In this document: piece after piece, positions 1-14,667 of the stretch
How the letters are laid out: each line of letters opens with the position of its first letter
Numbering within the stretch: the first letter of the stretch is position 1
Made by a program: the position numbers and the translations under genes
DNA from: Phoebastria nigripes
Taxonomy: Eukaryota; Chordata; Aves; Procellariiformes; Diomedeidae
NCBI GenBank assembly: GCA_035582835.1
Contig: JAYKAV010003110.1
Span: forward strand, 2,288,498-2,352,497
Length of the DNA stretch: 64,000 bases
Direction: 5' to 3'
The notes under the pieces: generated by a model
Told to the model about the DNA's origin: nothing
Databases searched by the model: none
Seen by the model: only the letters and a program-made list of their open reading frames with translations

Positions 1-623
1 ATGCATGGCACTTCCATTCTTCAAACAAGAGCTAGACAGTCCTACTTGAACTGCAGAAACAATGACCTGCAGTCTATCCTATGCCTGAGTGATAAACAAC
101 AATGCAGACCTCTTGACAAGCTCTGGCATCAAGCGTGGAGTCTTGCAGCTCAACATGTCTGCTGAACAGAAGTTAGAAAAAGAAAAGATCATCTTGTAAA
201 CAATTAATTAATGTTTGTCATGAATTATCATTTTTACTTCCTTCTCAAGAGGCTCAAAGGGAATAAAAAGGCATTTTTGCAGGTGGTGGCATTCAAAGTA
301 AGGGCAATCAAATGTTTGAGAGCAGTGGCACAGCACTTTGAGTCTCTAAGGGTGAATGGTGCTAGGATTAGAGCACAGCAGGGGGTTGAGGGTTTCAGGT
401 GTGAAGCTTAATGTTTGTGATCAGCAAAAAAAAAGTCTTGAATTTATCTAAACTGCTCTTCTGCTAACAGTACTTCTAGCACATAAATGTTCTGAAAGTG
501 ACAAGTGTTCTCATTGCTCTTCTAATGCAAACATGATCTGCATTTGAAAGATGCATGCCTTTTGCCTAAATTAGAATGTGCATCACAAAGAGCGTAAGAT
601 GATGACCCAAAACCAGTTCTTTA

Positions 624-656
624 CTCTCTCTCTCTCTCTCTCACATACACACACAC
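624..656. repeat. (CT)n then (AC)n microsatellite
   Basis: CT dinucleotides at 624-642 pass into CA/AC repeats to 656. Confidence 0.95.
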
Positions 657-3600
657 TTCAGTTCAAGATACAGCCACAAAAACGCAAACTTCCACTCCTT
701 TTTACACAGCTACCAGAGCTGCTACTCTGTCCATTATTCTGCCTGCACCGCAGGTTTGTAATTAGGATGCTTTACCGCCGGTGCTTCAGTTCTTATCTAG
801 CATCATTCACACAGAGTTTCGTGTCTTTGCAGCACTGTGCACGAGTAGCTCAATTTTATTTTGGCCAAGCAGTTTTCAAGGATTTTATGCTGTGCCATCC
901 TAATGCATGCACACTCCTTACCTCCTCCCCCTGCTCATATTGCTCCCCCTGCTTCTACCGCAGCGAAGATAGCATGATAGGAGTCCTAACAATAAGTTTA
1001 AGCTATTCTGAGGAAATTAATGGGTTTAGGGTTTGCGTAGAATGTTTGCTATCCCCGGGAAAGAAAAAATAGGTTTTAGTAAATAAGACTAATAAACGGA
1101 TTGTACAAATTAATTTCTGTCTCTCCTGGGACCATCTATTTTGCCTTTTTGGAAAATATTTTTCATCTATTTAGCATTAAATAAAATCTTAGTAAGCAGC
1201 AGGAAGAATCTGTCCCTAAGAGAAAAAGCATTTTGCAACACAGGTTAGACATGAAAGCAGCAAGGAAAAAAACCCTCAGATGTATGCACAAATGTAAGAA
1301 AACCTGCATGGATCCTCTATTTTTGCTTCAAACGTTTTCATGATGCAATATGCTGTTACAATTTGCCATCCGGAGGGAGCGTGCTGCATTCTTGAATTTG
1401 AGAAATATTGAGGCAGACAGCACAGGCTGCAGACAGTAACCATAAAGGTAACTCTCTCTATATATATTCCTACATCTTAATTGAACAATCGGAAGAGGGA
1501 GTGTTGTCTAACGATTTACTTCATCGGCTTGAGCTGGCCGTGTAAGATTGGGTGAATAACTTCCGCTTTCAATTCATAAGCTTGCCTATTTGTAAAAGAA
1601 GATTTTTAATTGGTATAGAAGCCAATTATCTGGGAACTTTGACATTTGTCATTGTCATAAAATAATAAATTAATTTCGTAAGATACTATGAGATAGAAGA
1701 GGAAGAGTGGTAAAGTAAAATAACTTCATTTTTTCCAGTCTCTCACATAAACTGATAAGAACTGACAATAATTGATTACTGTATGTTTTCATCAGCTAAC
1801 GTCTGAAGTTCAAGGACTAGATTTCTATTCACCCAAAGGTCTTTTCACCTCTCTTTGGCAGAGTGTCAGGGACTCCATGACGTAGCACTTTCTCATCCGA
1901 AAAATCTCTATTTGTCAAAACAAATTAGTTTTAATCCACGCTGCGGAAGTATCTGTTTCTAGGCAGTGGTGGCAGGAGAAGGCGTCTCAGCTCTAGTTCA
2001 GCCCAGGGGGATGCTCTGCGGGAGTAANCAATCTCCGGCTCAGAGCTCTCACTCCACTTGATTTAGGTGAGGGTCTGGACATGGACTTTCCTACTCCAGT
2101 GAGTCTCTAAACCCCTCTTTCGAGTGCCCATCAGCTGGGCTGGAGGGAGTCTCTCTCAGTCTCTCTATTTCGGAGTTGTTCCTTTTTGGGTCATCCCTGA
2201 CCCTCACTCAAGCAGAGGGCTGATCCCCAGGAACCGTCCATGTATTCTCACCCTTCCTTGCTGATTCTTTCTTGTTTGCTTGCTTTTTGCAGAAATAACT
2301 AAATAAGAAAGAAAGGTCTTCCTGAATCCCAGTAAGTAATGGGGAAAGGTTTGCAGCCCAGGAAAAGTTTTATGCCCAGCTTAGTGCAATTCCCATGCAA
2401 AGACAATTTTGAAGAGAGAACCCATGACTTGTGCCCCCACTTTAAGGACCCTTTTACACCGTCAAAGTGGCTCAAGGGGTCCCAGAAATGACAGGGATCT
2501 GGTCCAAAATGTTTCTGCCTGAATTCCTGTTGCTGGCCACTCATTAAGGTGGAGGCAGGAAATAAAAAATATCAGAAAGTGCTGTGGGACTGTTTGTTTG
2601 TTTGCTTTTCCCCTCTCTCCCACTGCCCCTCCTCGCCTGATTTCAGACGTTTCTGAAATAACTTACGCCCCCCCGCCTCGAAGGGACCGATGTTTGGGGA
2701 GGACTGAGCCGGGACCTTTCCTCTCCGTCGGTCAGGCCCCGTGTCAAAACACTCCTGACTCCCGGGAAGTCGGCTCTGCTGAATCCCGAGGCTTGCCGGT
2801 GCCAGTCAGCTGCTGTTTGAACTAAGTCCTGACCGCAAAATCAAAAGTGGGTCCAAAGAAAGCTGTAAACAGTGTGCAATGAGCCATTTGAAGGCAGCTG
2901 ATGCCTCATTTGGGGTGACATGTTGTGGCTGATGAGTGTGGATGATGTGGGGTTTTCGATAAGTGCCTCATCAGTATCCTCATCATGATCGTGTTGCTCA
3001 GCCACGGCGTGTGCCCTGACTTGATTGTAATTGCCTGAATCTGCTCCTGCTGCTCAGGAGCGCACAGTAATATGCAATAAAACAGCAAGAAGTGAATGTT
3101 AACCATCTGAGTTCTGACATGGCTGCTTGCAGTTCAAGTTTTCCATTAAGGACAAAAAAAATCTATATAGACACACAAATATGGATATATAATTGCATGT
3201 TTAGAATAATTATTGTTTGTATATGTAATAAACTCGTTTTATAAATAATGCATGATGGTCATATACAGATACATAGATAGATGTATCTATATGCATCTTC
3301 CCCCTGACACCTGTATATACCACATACAATGAACATCACATGCTCATGGTGTGTAGGTAAATAGTAGAGGGATGAAGAGCATCAGGACCATACTTTGATT
3401 CAAATTTTTAGGAACGTAAGAAGAACCTGTAGTTAAATCTATGCATAGTCTTCACAAATCTTAATAACACGTGTGCATACAGATAAGTAATTGATTTTTA
3501 GGTGCAGTTAATCTACTCATGTAAATGTGTGCGTGTGTGTACTTGTGCAGGTGTGTGTGGGGGGGTAAGGTACACATGCATATGTGCTTTGTACGGCTAA

Positions 3601-6600
3601 ATTAGTCTTTGGAGAGAACACAATTTATTTTCACAAGTTAGCCGGTTTGGATTAATTCCACAGCATCACTGGCTAGAAAAAAAAACAAACCCCAAACTTT
3701 CTGAACCCTGTGCCTGTGAGTCTGAGAATACAAACTGCTGAGAACTTGTGCCCAGCAGCAGCTCTTCAGATGAGAGACTTTTTGTAAGGTGGGAACCGTC
3801 ATTAGCCTGTTGGGGTCCCAATGCAAGAGGGGGTTTCCGAGGTGTTGTGTTCATGCCCGTCGGTGGCAACAGAAAGAGCAGATTTGTTGATGTCTTGTCA
3901 AAAAATAGAATGTAATCAGAACGTGGGCTATGCTCCTTTTTAATAAACAAGTGATGTGGATGGTGTTCTTTAAAATTATGTTCAGCTTTGGTTATAGGTC
4001 AAAAGGTAATAAAACAAACAGATTACGGTTGTATAATCATAATCTGTGGTGTCTCAGAGTCTAATACTACACCCCTGCAGTCAGCAGCTTCGGGGTTTCT
4101 GTATGCAGCTGTTTTTTTGGCATAGTTTGGGGGACATTTAAATAATAAAATCTACAGAGGCAAACTCTGTTTGCATTCAGTTAATGCTTGATGGAATGAA
4201 CATTCTTCATCTCCACTGTGTTATTTAAGCATTTCAGTAAAAGTGCACAAAAATTTTTTGAAAATGTTATTTGCAGCTGCTGTTGCTACTGCGCATCGTC
4301 CTGCGTGCTCTGTGCCTGCATACAGAGGCTACCGCTCTAAGGTACAGGTCCTGCTACACCGAGATAGAAAGATCAGTGTTAAAGTGAAGGCGGAGAAGAG
4401 AGAGATTGTTATTTGCAGACCAAAATCGCCAGGGCATAAGATTTTTGAAACCCTTTAAAAATAATTCCCTTTCCTCAATTCAAGTGAAATTTGCACTGCC
4501 TTGGAAATGTCCTTAATATCTTCGTTATAGAAAACAAATCTGTACAGATTAAACACTCTAAGTCTGACCATTTGAGAGGTAAGACAATTATTATAATTAT
4601 AAATACTTCTGTTGTCATGTGTGATCAAGTGGATTCGCTGTTGTAGCTTAAATATATTAACTTTAACCCTTTTTAATTACAGATTTAGCACAATGCTGAC
4701 GCAGTCCCTCCTAGAATCCTGCATTCACCCTGGGCCTCTCTTTATGCTCAAAATATGTAGACAAATAGAGAGGAATTCCAAGGAGGATAGAAAACATGAC
4801 TGAGAAGTTGGAAGGATTTGTTTATGAGGAAGGATTAGAAGAATGAAATGGGGAGCTTTAGTTAAATGGGATTAAAAGCAACTAATCTGTCCAGCTTTAT
4901 AGTTTCAGCGGATGAAACTCATCGTTCGTATTAAATTAACTATGCTTCGTTCTCAAAACTTGTATATCAGATAGCTGATTATCGCTTTTCTTATTAAAAA
5001 ATAACTTATACTGTCAACAGTTCTGATTTTTCATCATTTTAAGAAAAGGACCTACATATGTTCAGCAGAGCAAAGTGATAACAAAGGGATGGGTTATAGC
5101 TGGGTAGAAGCATACAGAGTGTTCAGACAAGGAATGGCATTTCTTGACTTGGTAAATATTGATTCTGACTATCAGCAGAGAGAATTTTTTAAAGGGAACG
5201 TTAGCTGGCCAAAAGCCCAGATTTTCCCTCGGTAGCACCTACAGGTAGTAAAACAGTTTTTCACAAGGGGTGCTAGGATCCCCATTGCAAGAAACACAGA
5301 CTACCAGTCTGGAAGAACTGGGACAAAATTTAGCATTGAGAGCAACCTGACAGCCCTGAGTTATGCAGTTTTGCTCTTGAATTAAATCATTCTTGCACTT
5401 GGTATTTTTTCTTTTTTTCTTTTTTTTTTTTTAAATAAAGTATGCATTGCATTCATATCCACTCAAACAACTTTGGATGTGATTTATTATTACTGTTAAA
5501 AATTATCTTGAGGAAAGTTTCATTCTGAGTTTTGCCAGGGACTTTCTAGACATTCAGAAAGAGGCAGCGTGTGTCTTGAAAAGTTTTTATACTAATTTAA
5601 ATTAACTCAAAAGCAACAGCTTTATACAAGCATAAACCAAAATTAATGCAGTGATGAATCAGGGCCCACATCTTGGACCATTCTGAGATCTAAATAGCAA
5701 ACCACAGAATCTTAAATACAAGGAAGATGCAGCCTGGTGTGAACTTGCTGATTTGTTAACTTTGTAATGTATCTTCAAAAGAAAAGTTTTCTTAAGAAAT
5801 GGAGGATAAACAATTCTTTCAGATTGCAGTTTCTACTTAAAATCCATGACAAGAAAATTTTTTTTTTCTCCTTGAAGGTTTGTGTAGCGTCAGGATTCCT
5901 TTGCATAGAAGAAATACTCCCTAATAATAAGGTATAAAGGAGAGTACAAAAAAAAAAGCAAACCAGGATGAAAACCTAAGAGTCAGCATAAATCCACTGC
6001 AGAAATAATTTTTCTAGCCCTTGTGTTCATAAACAAATGCACTGGTCCAGATTTTTTGGTCTGTATTGTTTAAAACTCCTATCTAGCCCTGTCTGTGCCA
6101 GCTGGGATCACCCAATTTGGTATGTTTGGATGCCACTTCTAATTCCAACCTGGTGCTCTGAGCCCGTCCAGTCTAGAAATGTTAACGCAGCATTTCTTGA
6201 TCAAATGATCAAAGAAATCCTGCCAGATCCAAGCTGGGCTGCAAATTCCTCCTTCCCTCCCCCCCTGCAACCCTCCATTCCTGCAACACACATGATACTA
6301 CCCCCAATTTTGCTTTCCTCTGCCCAAGCAGTATTCCCAGGAAGGTGGAAGAAACTGTCCCATTGGCAAGATATGCTCACCAGGTTGCCATCCCTGAAAC
6401 AAAAGAAATTTTCTGAGATCTCGATTTTGCTTGAGCAAGAATAGCAATAACCAAATAAGGAGTTAATTGTCAGTAATGAGAGATTTAAGGGTGGGTGGGA
6501 AGAATGACATCAGATAAAAATACGGTTGTCCAATAGTAATGTTAAAAGTCATTCACATCTCCTGGCAAGTTGAAAAGGGTATTTGACTCATAAAGATCTT

Positions 6601-9223
6601 TTTCTTTCTTTAAAAAAGGTGTAAATTTAGAATTAAACTTAGAAATAAAATCTTAGTTATTAGTGCTTTTGCACAGCACGTGTGCGGGTTGCAAGGAAGA
6701 AACGGGCCCGTGCTGCACCTCAGGACACTGTTTGCACAGCTTTACTCCTGCTCTGGAACGCCTCTGCTAAAGCCAACACACAGGAGGATGATTTGTGACC
6801 CATCTCCTCCAAAGGAGTTTCAAGCTCTCCCTTTTTCCAGATCTTGTTTTTCTGTTCAGAACATAAGCCTCCTGCACACCTGAATCTGACTCCTTGCCAC
6901 CACGACGCAAGGCATCTCTCAGAGCACCAGCGGGGCTGGGTGGGCTCTTTCCATCCTTTGCACACTTTCCGTACAAAGGCCCAAACCTTATGTCTATATT
7001 ATATCCGCCGGCAACATCCAGCTCCTTCTTGGAGTGCTGCTGGCTTGCTCCCCGGGCAGGGGGGCTGCACCTGGCTCCGAGCAGGGAGCAGAGCTCAGCC
7101 CGTGCCACGGGGCAGAGCAGAGGTGCAGCTGCACTCCGGGTGAATTTTTCTCTTGCTGAATGATGGCGAGGAAAGGGATTCTTCTTGCCTCACCACGGCA
7201 AATGTTCTGGCTTCACCCTGAACTCATGTCCCAAATATTTCCATGTTCTCAAGATAACTTCAGAGATAAGCAGCTATTTAACTCTGCCAAATCGTGGCGT
7301 TTGTTCTACACAACTTATAACTGCCAAATATTTATGCAATTAACATCTGAATTCAAGCATACTTTCGTAGTACAAAGATGTGATTAGTCTCACCAGAATA
7401 TGATTTTTTTAATGGACGTGGCTCCCACTTTCCAGCAAAGATTTAATAGCTGAGTCCTGCAGGGAAGTCTCCATTTACTGAACTTTTATAGCTTTAAAAA
7501 TATCCTAGGGTACATTTCCTAGCATGCAGCATGGCACAACACAGAATTTAAATGAAATGCCGTGTTCAAAATGAATGAACAAAGTGCATAGTATCAATCA
7601 CTACTCTCATCCTTTCCTTTTTTCAGTCAAAATCATAAATGACTGGCACTGACAATGGGCATGGTTCTGGTGCTTGGGAGAAGCATGTTTCCTCTTCAGC
7701 CTGAAGATGTGGAACGGGGGGCTAAGAGGCTCCGAGCGCGCCTTGGGGTAGCTCCTCAGCCTTCGCCACTCACCTGGAGATCCACTGCCGTCTCCAGCAT
7801 GCAGGGAGAGGCACGGAGGCAGACCGGCTCCCACAGCCATTTTTGAGCCTCCTCAATTCCAACACACATGGGGAGACAGGGGACAGTAGCAATGGCATGG
7901 GCCCTTTCGCCCTGCCGCGTGCATCTGCGGCGCCTGCTGAGGTCCAGCTCAACGCAGGCAGCTCTGACCCCTACCAGGTGTCCCAATGGACCTGGGCTTC
8001 TGGTACACAAGCTCTGGTAAAAGCTCCTGGGCTGCAGGAGCCAGCTATTGGGACTTCCCATGAACTTCTCCCAGTTTGTTTTTTAACCAAACTTACTTTT
8101 TGCCCCTTCACATCATTGCCCTCAAGATCAGAAAGTGGCTCCCGAGCCACCTAGCAGAGGGCAGAGGCCAATTTCCACGTCAGTGCATTTGCAGATGGAG
8201 AAATGTAAAAAGGAAAACAGCAGAATCATCTTAAAGCCCAAACCCCGCCACCTTCTGCGATTTCTTTGCACAGTTAAGTAAACTACGAAAAATAAACAAG
8301 TTGGTTGTTAATATGGGAAGAAAACCCAAACAAACCAGAACGTACGTGTTTCATGCCTAATGATGATGAGGACAGTCGGTGGTCAGCCAAATTGCCTTCC
8401 ATGTGCAACCGAGGGCTCAGACTATGAATCTGATATAGGTAGCTGGGTATGCAATAACTGCAGAATCAGCATCTTGTTTTGAAAGGACTCCTGCAAATCC
8501 TGCAGGAACATTTCAGTACTAGATGGTGTTGCTATGGGCACCAGAAGGAAGCTTAATATAAGAGAAACTGTCTTAGGAATTCATGGGGGATGGGTGTAAA
8601 CAGAATACGTACATAGGAACTGGAATGTCCCTGGCACTAAAAGGCAAATGGCATTTTGGGGTTTTTAATGTTCTGCTAATAACATTTTAGCATAGGTCTT
8701 TCCAGAGGGAAAATATAAGCTGGTACCTTTTTTCAAGTTGCCTAAAGTGAAAGATGGGTAAATAGATAATGAAGTTCTATAAGGTATATCTGCATCCCGT
8801 GTAGCATATGCATAAGGAAATCTGGATGCTCCAGGTAGATATAATTTCTCTTTAAAAGCAGACATTAAAAACAGCAATGGAAAATGAGGAGAACAGAAGC
8901 ACTGCAGTTCCCTCTAACAATCAGGAATAAGGATCCCACACTGCCTTTGAGTACAGTTCAAACTTTAGGCAAAAATCACACTGGCAAGGGACAGCCAGAT
9001 GATTTAATTCATGGCTAGATTTCTCCCATTCTGGCTGTCTCTCTGCCAGTGTAGACTACCTAAGTGGATGAAAAGAAAGAAAAAGTAACCAGTGTAGAAT
9101 AACTGCAAGTATATCTCAAAACAGACAAAGAGAATGCAAAATTAAATTCTTGATGTGAAAAGGATGGGACAATGAGCCCCTCTCCCCAAGATACCTTCAG
9201 AGAGGATTCCATTTCAGCGCTTT

Positions 9224-9240
9224 CTTGCTTGCTTGCTTGC
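9224..9240. repeat. (CTTG)4 tetranucleotide repeat
   Basis: Four consecutive CTTG units plus C. Confidence 0.9.
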
Positions 9241-12200
9241 ATTATTTTTCATTGCCATGTCCCAAAGAAAGCTTGAAAGCCTTTTATTATTTCTTATTTT
9301 CTTTTTCTTTTTAGTATGTGGTATAAGTTCTTTTTTTTTATATATTATTTTCCTGCCAATGTTAAAGCAGTTCCCATTTTTCTAGTTTGTTTCTGACACC
9401 TAGCTGTGATCAACAATGCTTCCCACTGAATCACTTCTTTCATCTATTCAGCTTCTGTTATTTCCCTTATCTCCTCTCCCCCCTTCACCAGCTTACCTCT
9501 CATTAACCCTCAGGGTTCCAAACATATTGTATCTCTCCCAAAGATACATATTTTTATTCAGACATGAGTCATTTTTGCTTGCTAGTCTCAGTTTCCATAA
9601 TTCCCTAATAGAATAGCTGTGTGTAGTACATACTCTTCATGGCATGGTGAACAATAAACCCAGACATTAATTTATACTTGTGCATTGTACGCTGTTCCAC
9701 TTCACCTTTTCCCCCCTCTGAACTGATAGTCACATAAAAACTCATTCTTCTCTAACGTAGGAAATATAGTTCAATCCACATGTAAAAATCTGCTTGGCTA
9801 GCAATTTTGTTTGACGAACAAAACTATTATTTTCTAAGAGTTACTTTAACCCATCGCGATATATTTNAAATCCCGTTTTAACTTTAAAAATTAGTGGTAA
9901 TGATACATTAAGCTACATTTCTGCTAGTATAAAATATACAGGGGGTTTCTAGGAAATAAGCTCTCTTATGTATACCAACATATTTATGGCTCGTTTTCAG
10001 ACATACAACTGCCTTTACTTTTCTGAGGATGAAAAATATGCAAAACCCAAGAGATTTAACTCCTGAGCTTTAGCTATAACTTTTGTTATTGAAACTGGTG
10101 AAAGCAGCTGGAAATATATTCAGCTGTTCATGTGGACTTCCCTTTTTGCTATCCCTCCAATTAATTGTGTAACCCAGCTCCAATGGTGAAGTCCTTTCAC
10201 AGCTAAAATTCATAGAAAGTTTTTGGAAATGTGTGTTGTGTAGCATGAGGTGAGAGTGTCTGTTCAGATACACACAGAGAAGGCTCATTGCTCATCCTGG
10301 TAAATAACATACCTGTGTCAATAAGCTTATGCAGGCATCTATATTTAAGAAAAATTAAGGTAATATATGGAATATTATGTAAATAACTCCATTACTAGTA
10401 ATGTATGTAAAAAGAAAACATACTTTGGAAAACATATTTCCAGCATTAATTTCAAGCATTATTAACATTGGCTGTAAACAATGGTTATTTAACACTCATG
10501 GAAAGTACTTGCTTTGTTAATACATTAATGGGCGTGTTTATTGGAATCAGGTGGAAGTTTTTATGTATTATACGAAAAGATATTAAACTGTGCGAATGGA
10601 TTCATCTGTCTCAACTTAAAAACTAACAGTTGGATGATTTGATGTTTATAAAACACAAATGAGTTTTTCTTTTGGGCAACATTTCTCCTGATTTTGTTAT
10701 GTAAATAATCATTATCACTTGACTGTATATAGTATCTTTCACAAAAAAAAAAAAACACCACTTAAAAAAATGAATACAGCTTTCATATTTTTAAATGATG
10801 TGTTTATACTGGTTTATGGTAAACTTTCTCAAAATTCAGTAAGATTGTAGCACAATTCAATGCAGTCTTTTGAGCAAAAGCAAATTACAGCCAAGGACGT
10901 TCTTATAGACATTAAAAATAATTGGCGTCACTAAAAATTTCAAGTTCGTGCCAGGAGCAAAATAAATATTGAAGTTACGTTGTGTGCAAGTAGTCCTTGC
11001 TAATTTAATCCTCAGAGATAAATTAATCTCTCCTTCATCTTATATTTATTACTTCAAATGGTTAGTTTTCTGTTACAGAGGAACTTATTGCTGCATCAAA
11101 GGTTTAATTGAGTTCCTTTTAAAGTATCATGATTGTGACTATAAAATCATGCATCCCAGTAAGCGCATTTATAGAGAACTTACAGCTTTAAATTTCACTT
11201 AGGAAAAAAGCCTTATACTTTCCTGCAGGTTTTGAATGCAGATTTACTATAAAATAAGTGAATAATAATACTGGGTTATTTTGGAAAGCGTTCTTTCATG
11301 CAATCCCTGCATTTAGCACAATCCCAAAATGGCAGCCCAACAGGTGGTCCTTTCACAGCCTTCAGCCCAAACAATCGGAACAAAAAGGACACCAAGAATC
11401 GAATGTTCTTCAGGATTTAAAAAGCTGTTCACTTCCCTTTGTTCATTTTCAGATTTAGCCATGTTCATTATTGTTGAGCCACAAATGCAGGACATTCTTT
11501 TTTGACATTTTGCCATAAATAGACACTGACTGGGGCTGACTAGCCAGCTAGCTGCTTTGTCACATGCAAGCGGAAACTACTTCTGCACAAAGCGAATGCA
11601 TTCCTGGTGCCTCAATGGCCCCGGCAAGCACCGGTTGTGACATGCTGCAAATCTGGCAAAGTCTAGGTTAACAAAAGTATGGGTGACAAAGGCTGAAGTT
11701 TCTCTTCCTATATTTTCCTCCACAGTAAGTATTTAATTCTGGCCTAATGAATTTGCCTGGAAGACTGGGTGTCACGTTGACAGGCTCTTGAATGTCTGAA
11801 AATATACTTCTGCATTGTGGGCTCTCTTTGGAGGCTAGTTAACCGGTAATGATGGACTTCATGGGCGAAATCTAAGATGAAATACTTGTTTCTCAGTATT
11901 TTAAAAGTTGTGAAAGTTCCTCGTTACAGCGACCTCAGTCTCAACATACTAACAAAAGATGGGCACAGTCCTATGAGTCTTTAACGATGCAAGGAGCCTT
12001 TACAGCCGCCCTCACTGCACTGCGAGGAATTGCTCACACAAGTAATGGGCACAGAGGCACAGATCAAGCTTTTTTCCCTCATGCGTATGAATAAATGGGT
12101 GAAACACAGGTTTTGTAGAAAAGGCAGAGCTATAACGGTACCTCAGGGTTCAAGTATAGTAAGTGAATTTATCTTCAAAATTCTTAATTTATCAAGTCAA

Positions 12201-14667
12201 ATCCTCTTCTGCTACTGTATATTTTAAATGTAGTGCACAGAGCTTTTTTCTCTCCCCCCTTTTTGACATCTCCAGCCAAATTCAAAACTTCCAGGCTTTC
12301 CCACTGTTGTTACCTTGTGGATTTTCCAACGCCCATGTGAGTCCAGGGCTTCTGACACCTGCTGGGGTGTGGATGAGACCTGTGTTTGTAGGCAGTCCCA
12401 GTATGCTGTATGAGGGTTTGAAACTAGACCCTTCTTAACCTGTTAGATTACAACTAGACCCTGTTAACCTCTTCCTTTCAGCATTCAATTTTCGGTGGAA
12501 AACATNACTTCCTTCAGACTGTCTTATGGAAAGATATGTTGCAGATATAAATTAAAAATCAATGTATTTTAATTTTAAAACATCTATGTTCAGAATTGCT
12601 TATAACAGTAAAAAAGATATTTTGATCACTGCTGGTAACAATTCCAGCACATGCACAAGGGAACACATGTCCCTCAAGTCCTACTGCTGCCAAAGACAAC
12701 AGCGCGGTCTAGAAGAAAACAACCTTTAGGTACAGACAGAGTCTTGCCTGTTAGTAAGGCAGCAGTTAGGTAAGGTGGCAGCAATGCCGAGCAGTGAATT
12801 TTTCCTCTCCAGTTCGAAAACTTGAAATCAGTAATGAAAAAACACAGCGTTGAATAGGTTATAGAATGAAGCCGATGTTCAGTGGTGTTTGCCATCCTGA
12901 TGCTCGTTTCATGGTTTACCTGAGCCCATTGTATGGGGAGGAACCAGTTTATAAATGAACGGAAGGGTGAAAGCCAAGACCTGCTGTTGAGACCCTGAAG
13001 ATGCTTTGGCAAACTCCTTCACTGCGGGTCTCCCCTTCCAGGCTCCTGAACCCGCTGGGGTGTTTCCCTTGCAAACGAAGCTTCTCAGAGGGCTGTGGGT
13101 CCTTGTGGTGTTCCTCTAAAGGAAGCGGCTCCTGCTATTTTTTTGTAGTAGCAAAGGTAAAATTGTTCAACTTTTTAATACATGAATTTAAAATCCATAA
13201 CCCTTATAGATTTCAGGGGGAATCAGTTAGCAAAATGTTTAGGCAACCACCAGCCAAAATGATTGTTGGGTGCGAAACAATGAATATGTGTTGTAAGAGG
13301 ACTTCGGCTTATTTTAACCACAAAGTACACACAGGCCAAAAAAGTCAGTTTGTAAAAAAAAGAGTACTATGACACAAAAGTGGGACTTGATGCTCTTTCT
13401 AATCTTATCCTTATTTTCTGTTTTATTCTAGCCTTATTATCATTCCAAAATTCCCTAACAACTGTTTTAAATCAAGATATCTTTCCTAAAGAAAAATACT
13501 TATACAAAACATTTACATATATTTTTGTAAACTCAAGTCCAAGTTTCAAGTTAAAACTCTGGCGAAAAAAAAAATCTGTTTGTATAGTAGTGCTGGTTTC
13601 AGGGAAGAAAAGTAGGAGTCGCAGGACACAGAGAAACTTCACTAGAATAAATCAAACAGCACTGAAAGTCAATTAATGCAGAGGTAGAAGCAGAGAAACA
13701 TCCAGCTTTACCTCTCTCCAGACAGCAATAAGTCTCTTGCAAATTTAGCTGTCAGAAATGATTGCTTTGTTTTTGACAAGTGGCATTACTTCCTCTTATA
13801 CTGGAATTAAAATTGATTGAAATTGATTCATGACTTCTCAATATTTTCCGCACCCCTTCATTCCTTTCAATTTGAAAACATTATTTCAGTGAAATAAACA
13901 CAGATAGAAAGAGTATATATATGGTTTTTTGGTGTTCTTTTTTTTTCTTTGAGACATCTAAGTATTAAGATGAGAGAATGGTATAACTAGTGTTTTTGAC
14001 GGGGTAGTAATTCATTTTCCATGAAAGAAATGCTTTTAGAAATTATGTCTTCCTAAGGGAACAAGGTTTTTAAAAAAATTTTTTACTGATTCTTCTGCGG
14101 AAAAAAAAAGGGGAGGGGGAACAAAATAACTATAAATTCTTAAGCAGCCACACACAGAAAGGTTCAAATCAGAACAAAAGTTTTGCTATGCTGCTTGGAA
14201 GAGTTGCCCATTTGAAGTCTTGCCCCTGCTTTCGGACCCACCTGGATGAAGGGCAGTGAGCAGGCGGTGATGCTAAGCACTGGTGCTGGCTGGGGAGCCG
14301 GGCTGAGGAAGACGAGGAACCTGCGCCAGGCAGGGACCCGTGGGGGAAAGCAGAGCCTGGCAAAAGTGCGCTGATGATTCAAGGAGCTTGAGATGATATT
14401 TCATGGTGAAATCACCTTCAGCATAGGTCTCCTTGAACTTCTTTGGCTTCAGCAGCTGTAAAGGTGTGTATGTTTGGATTCAGCTGCAGGACCAGTTTAC
14501 CTAAAGTCTTGCAGCAGCAGAATACAGTATAATTCAGGCATCTTTACTCTGTAGCATTATTAAAACAAGATCCTATTAGAAAATCTGTTTATTCTTGTCC
14601 CAGATACGATATGTGATAGCACCATTTTAAGTGGAGGACCCAAACACATCCCAAACATTTCTTGGTA

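Larger units (their letters stand above)
1..14667. other. Non-coding flank on the MBIP 3' side, distal part
   Basis: No gene recognised. Short frames in both strands lack family motifs. Contains the (CT)/(AC) repeat at 624, (CTTG)4 at 9224, GT-rich DNA near 3530-3560, T-rich runs at 5408-5432, and locally GC-richer stretches at 2600-2820, 6680-7160 and 7650-8160 that are not CpG islands by eye. Blocks at about 1320-1700 and 11520-11800 are compositionally complex and may be conserved non-coding DNA. Ns at 2028, 9867 and 12506. Confidence 0.7.

Noticed and set aside
578..1072. 164-codon plus-strand frame
   Set aside because: It runs through the (CT)/(AC) microsatellite, giving S-L-S-L and T-H-T-H runs; low-complexity artefact.
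6037..6444. 135-codon plus-strand frame
   Set aside because: No recognisable motif, no splice context and ordinary composition; expected by chance in a window this size.
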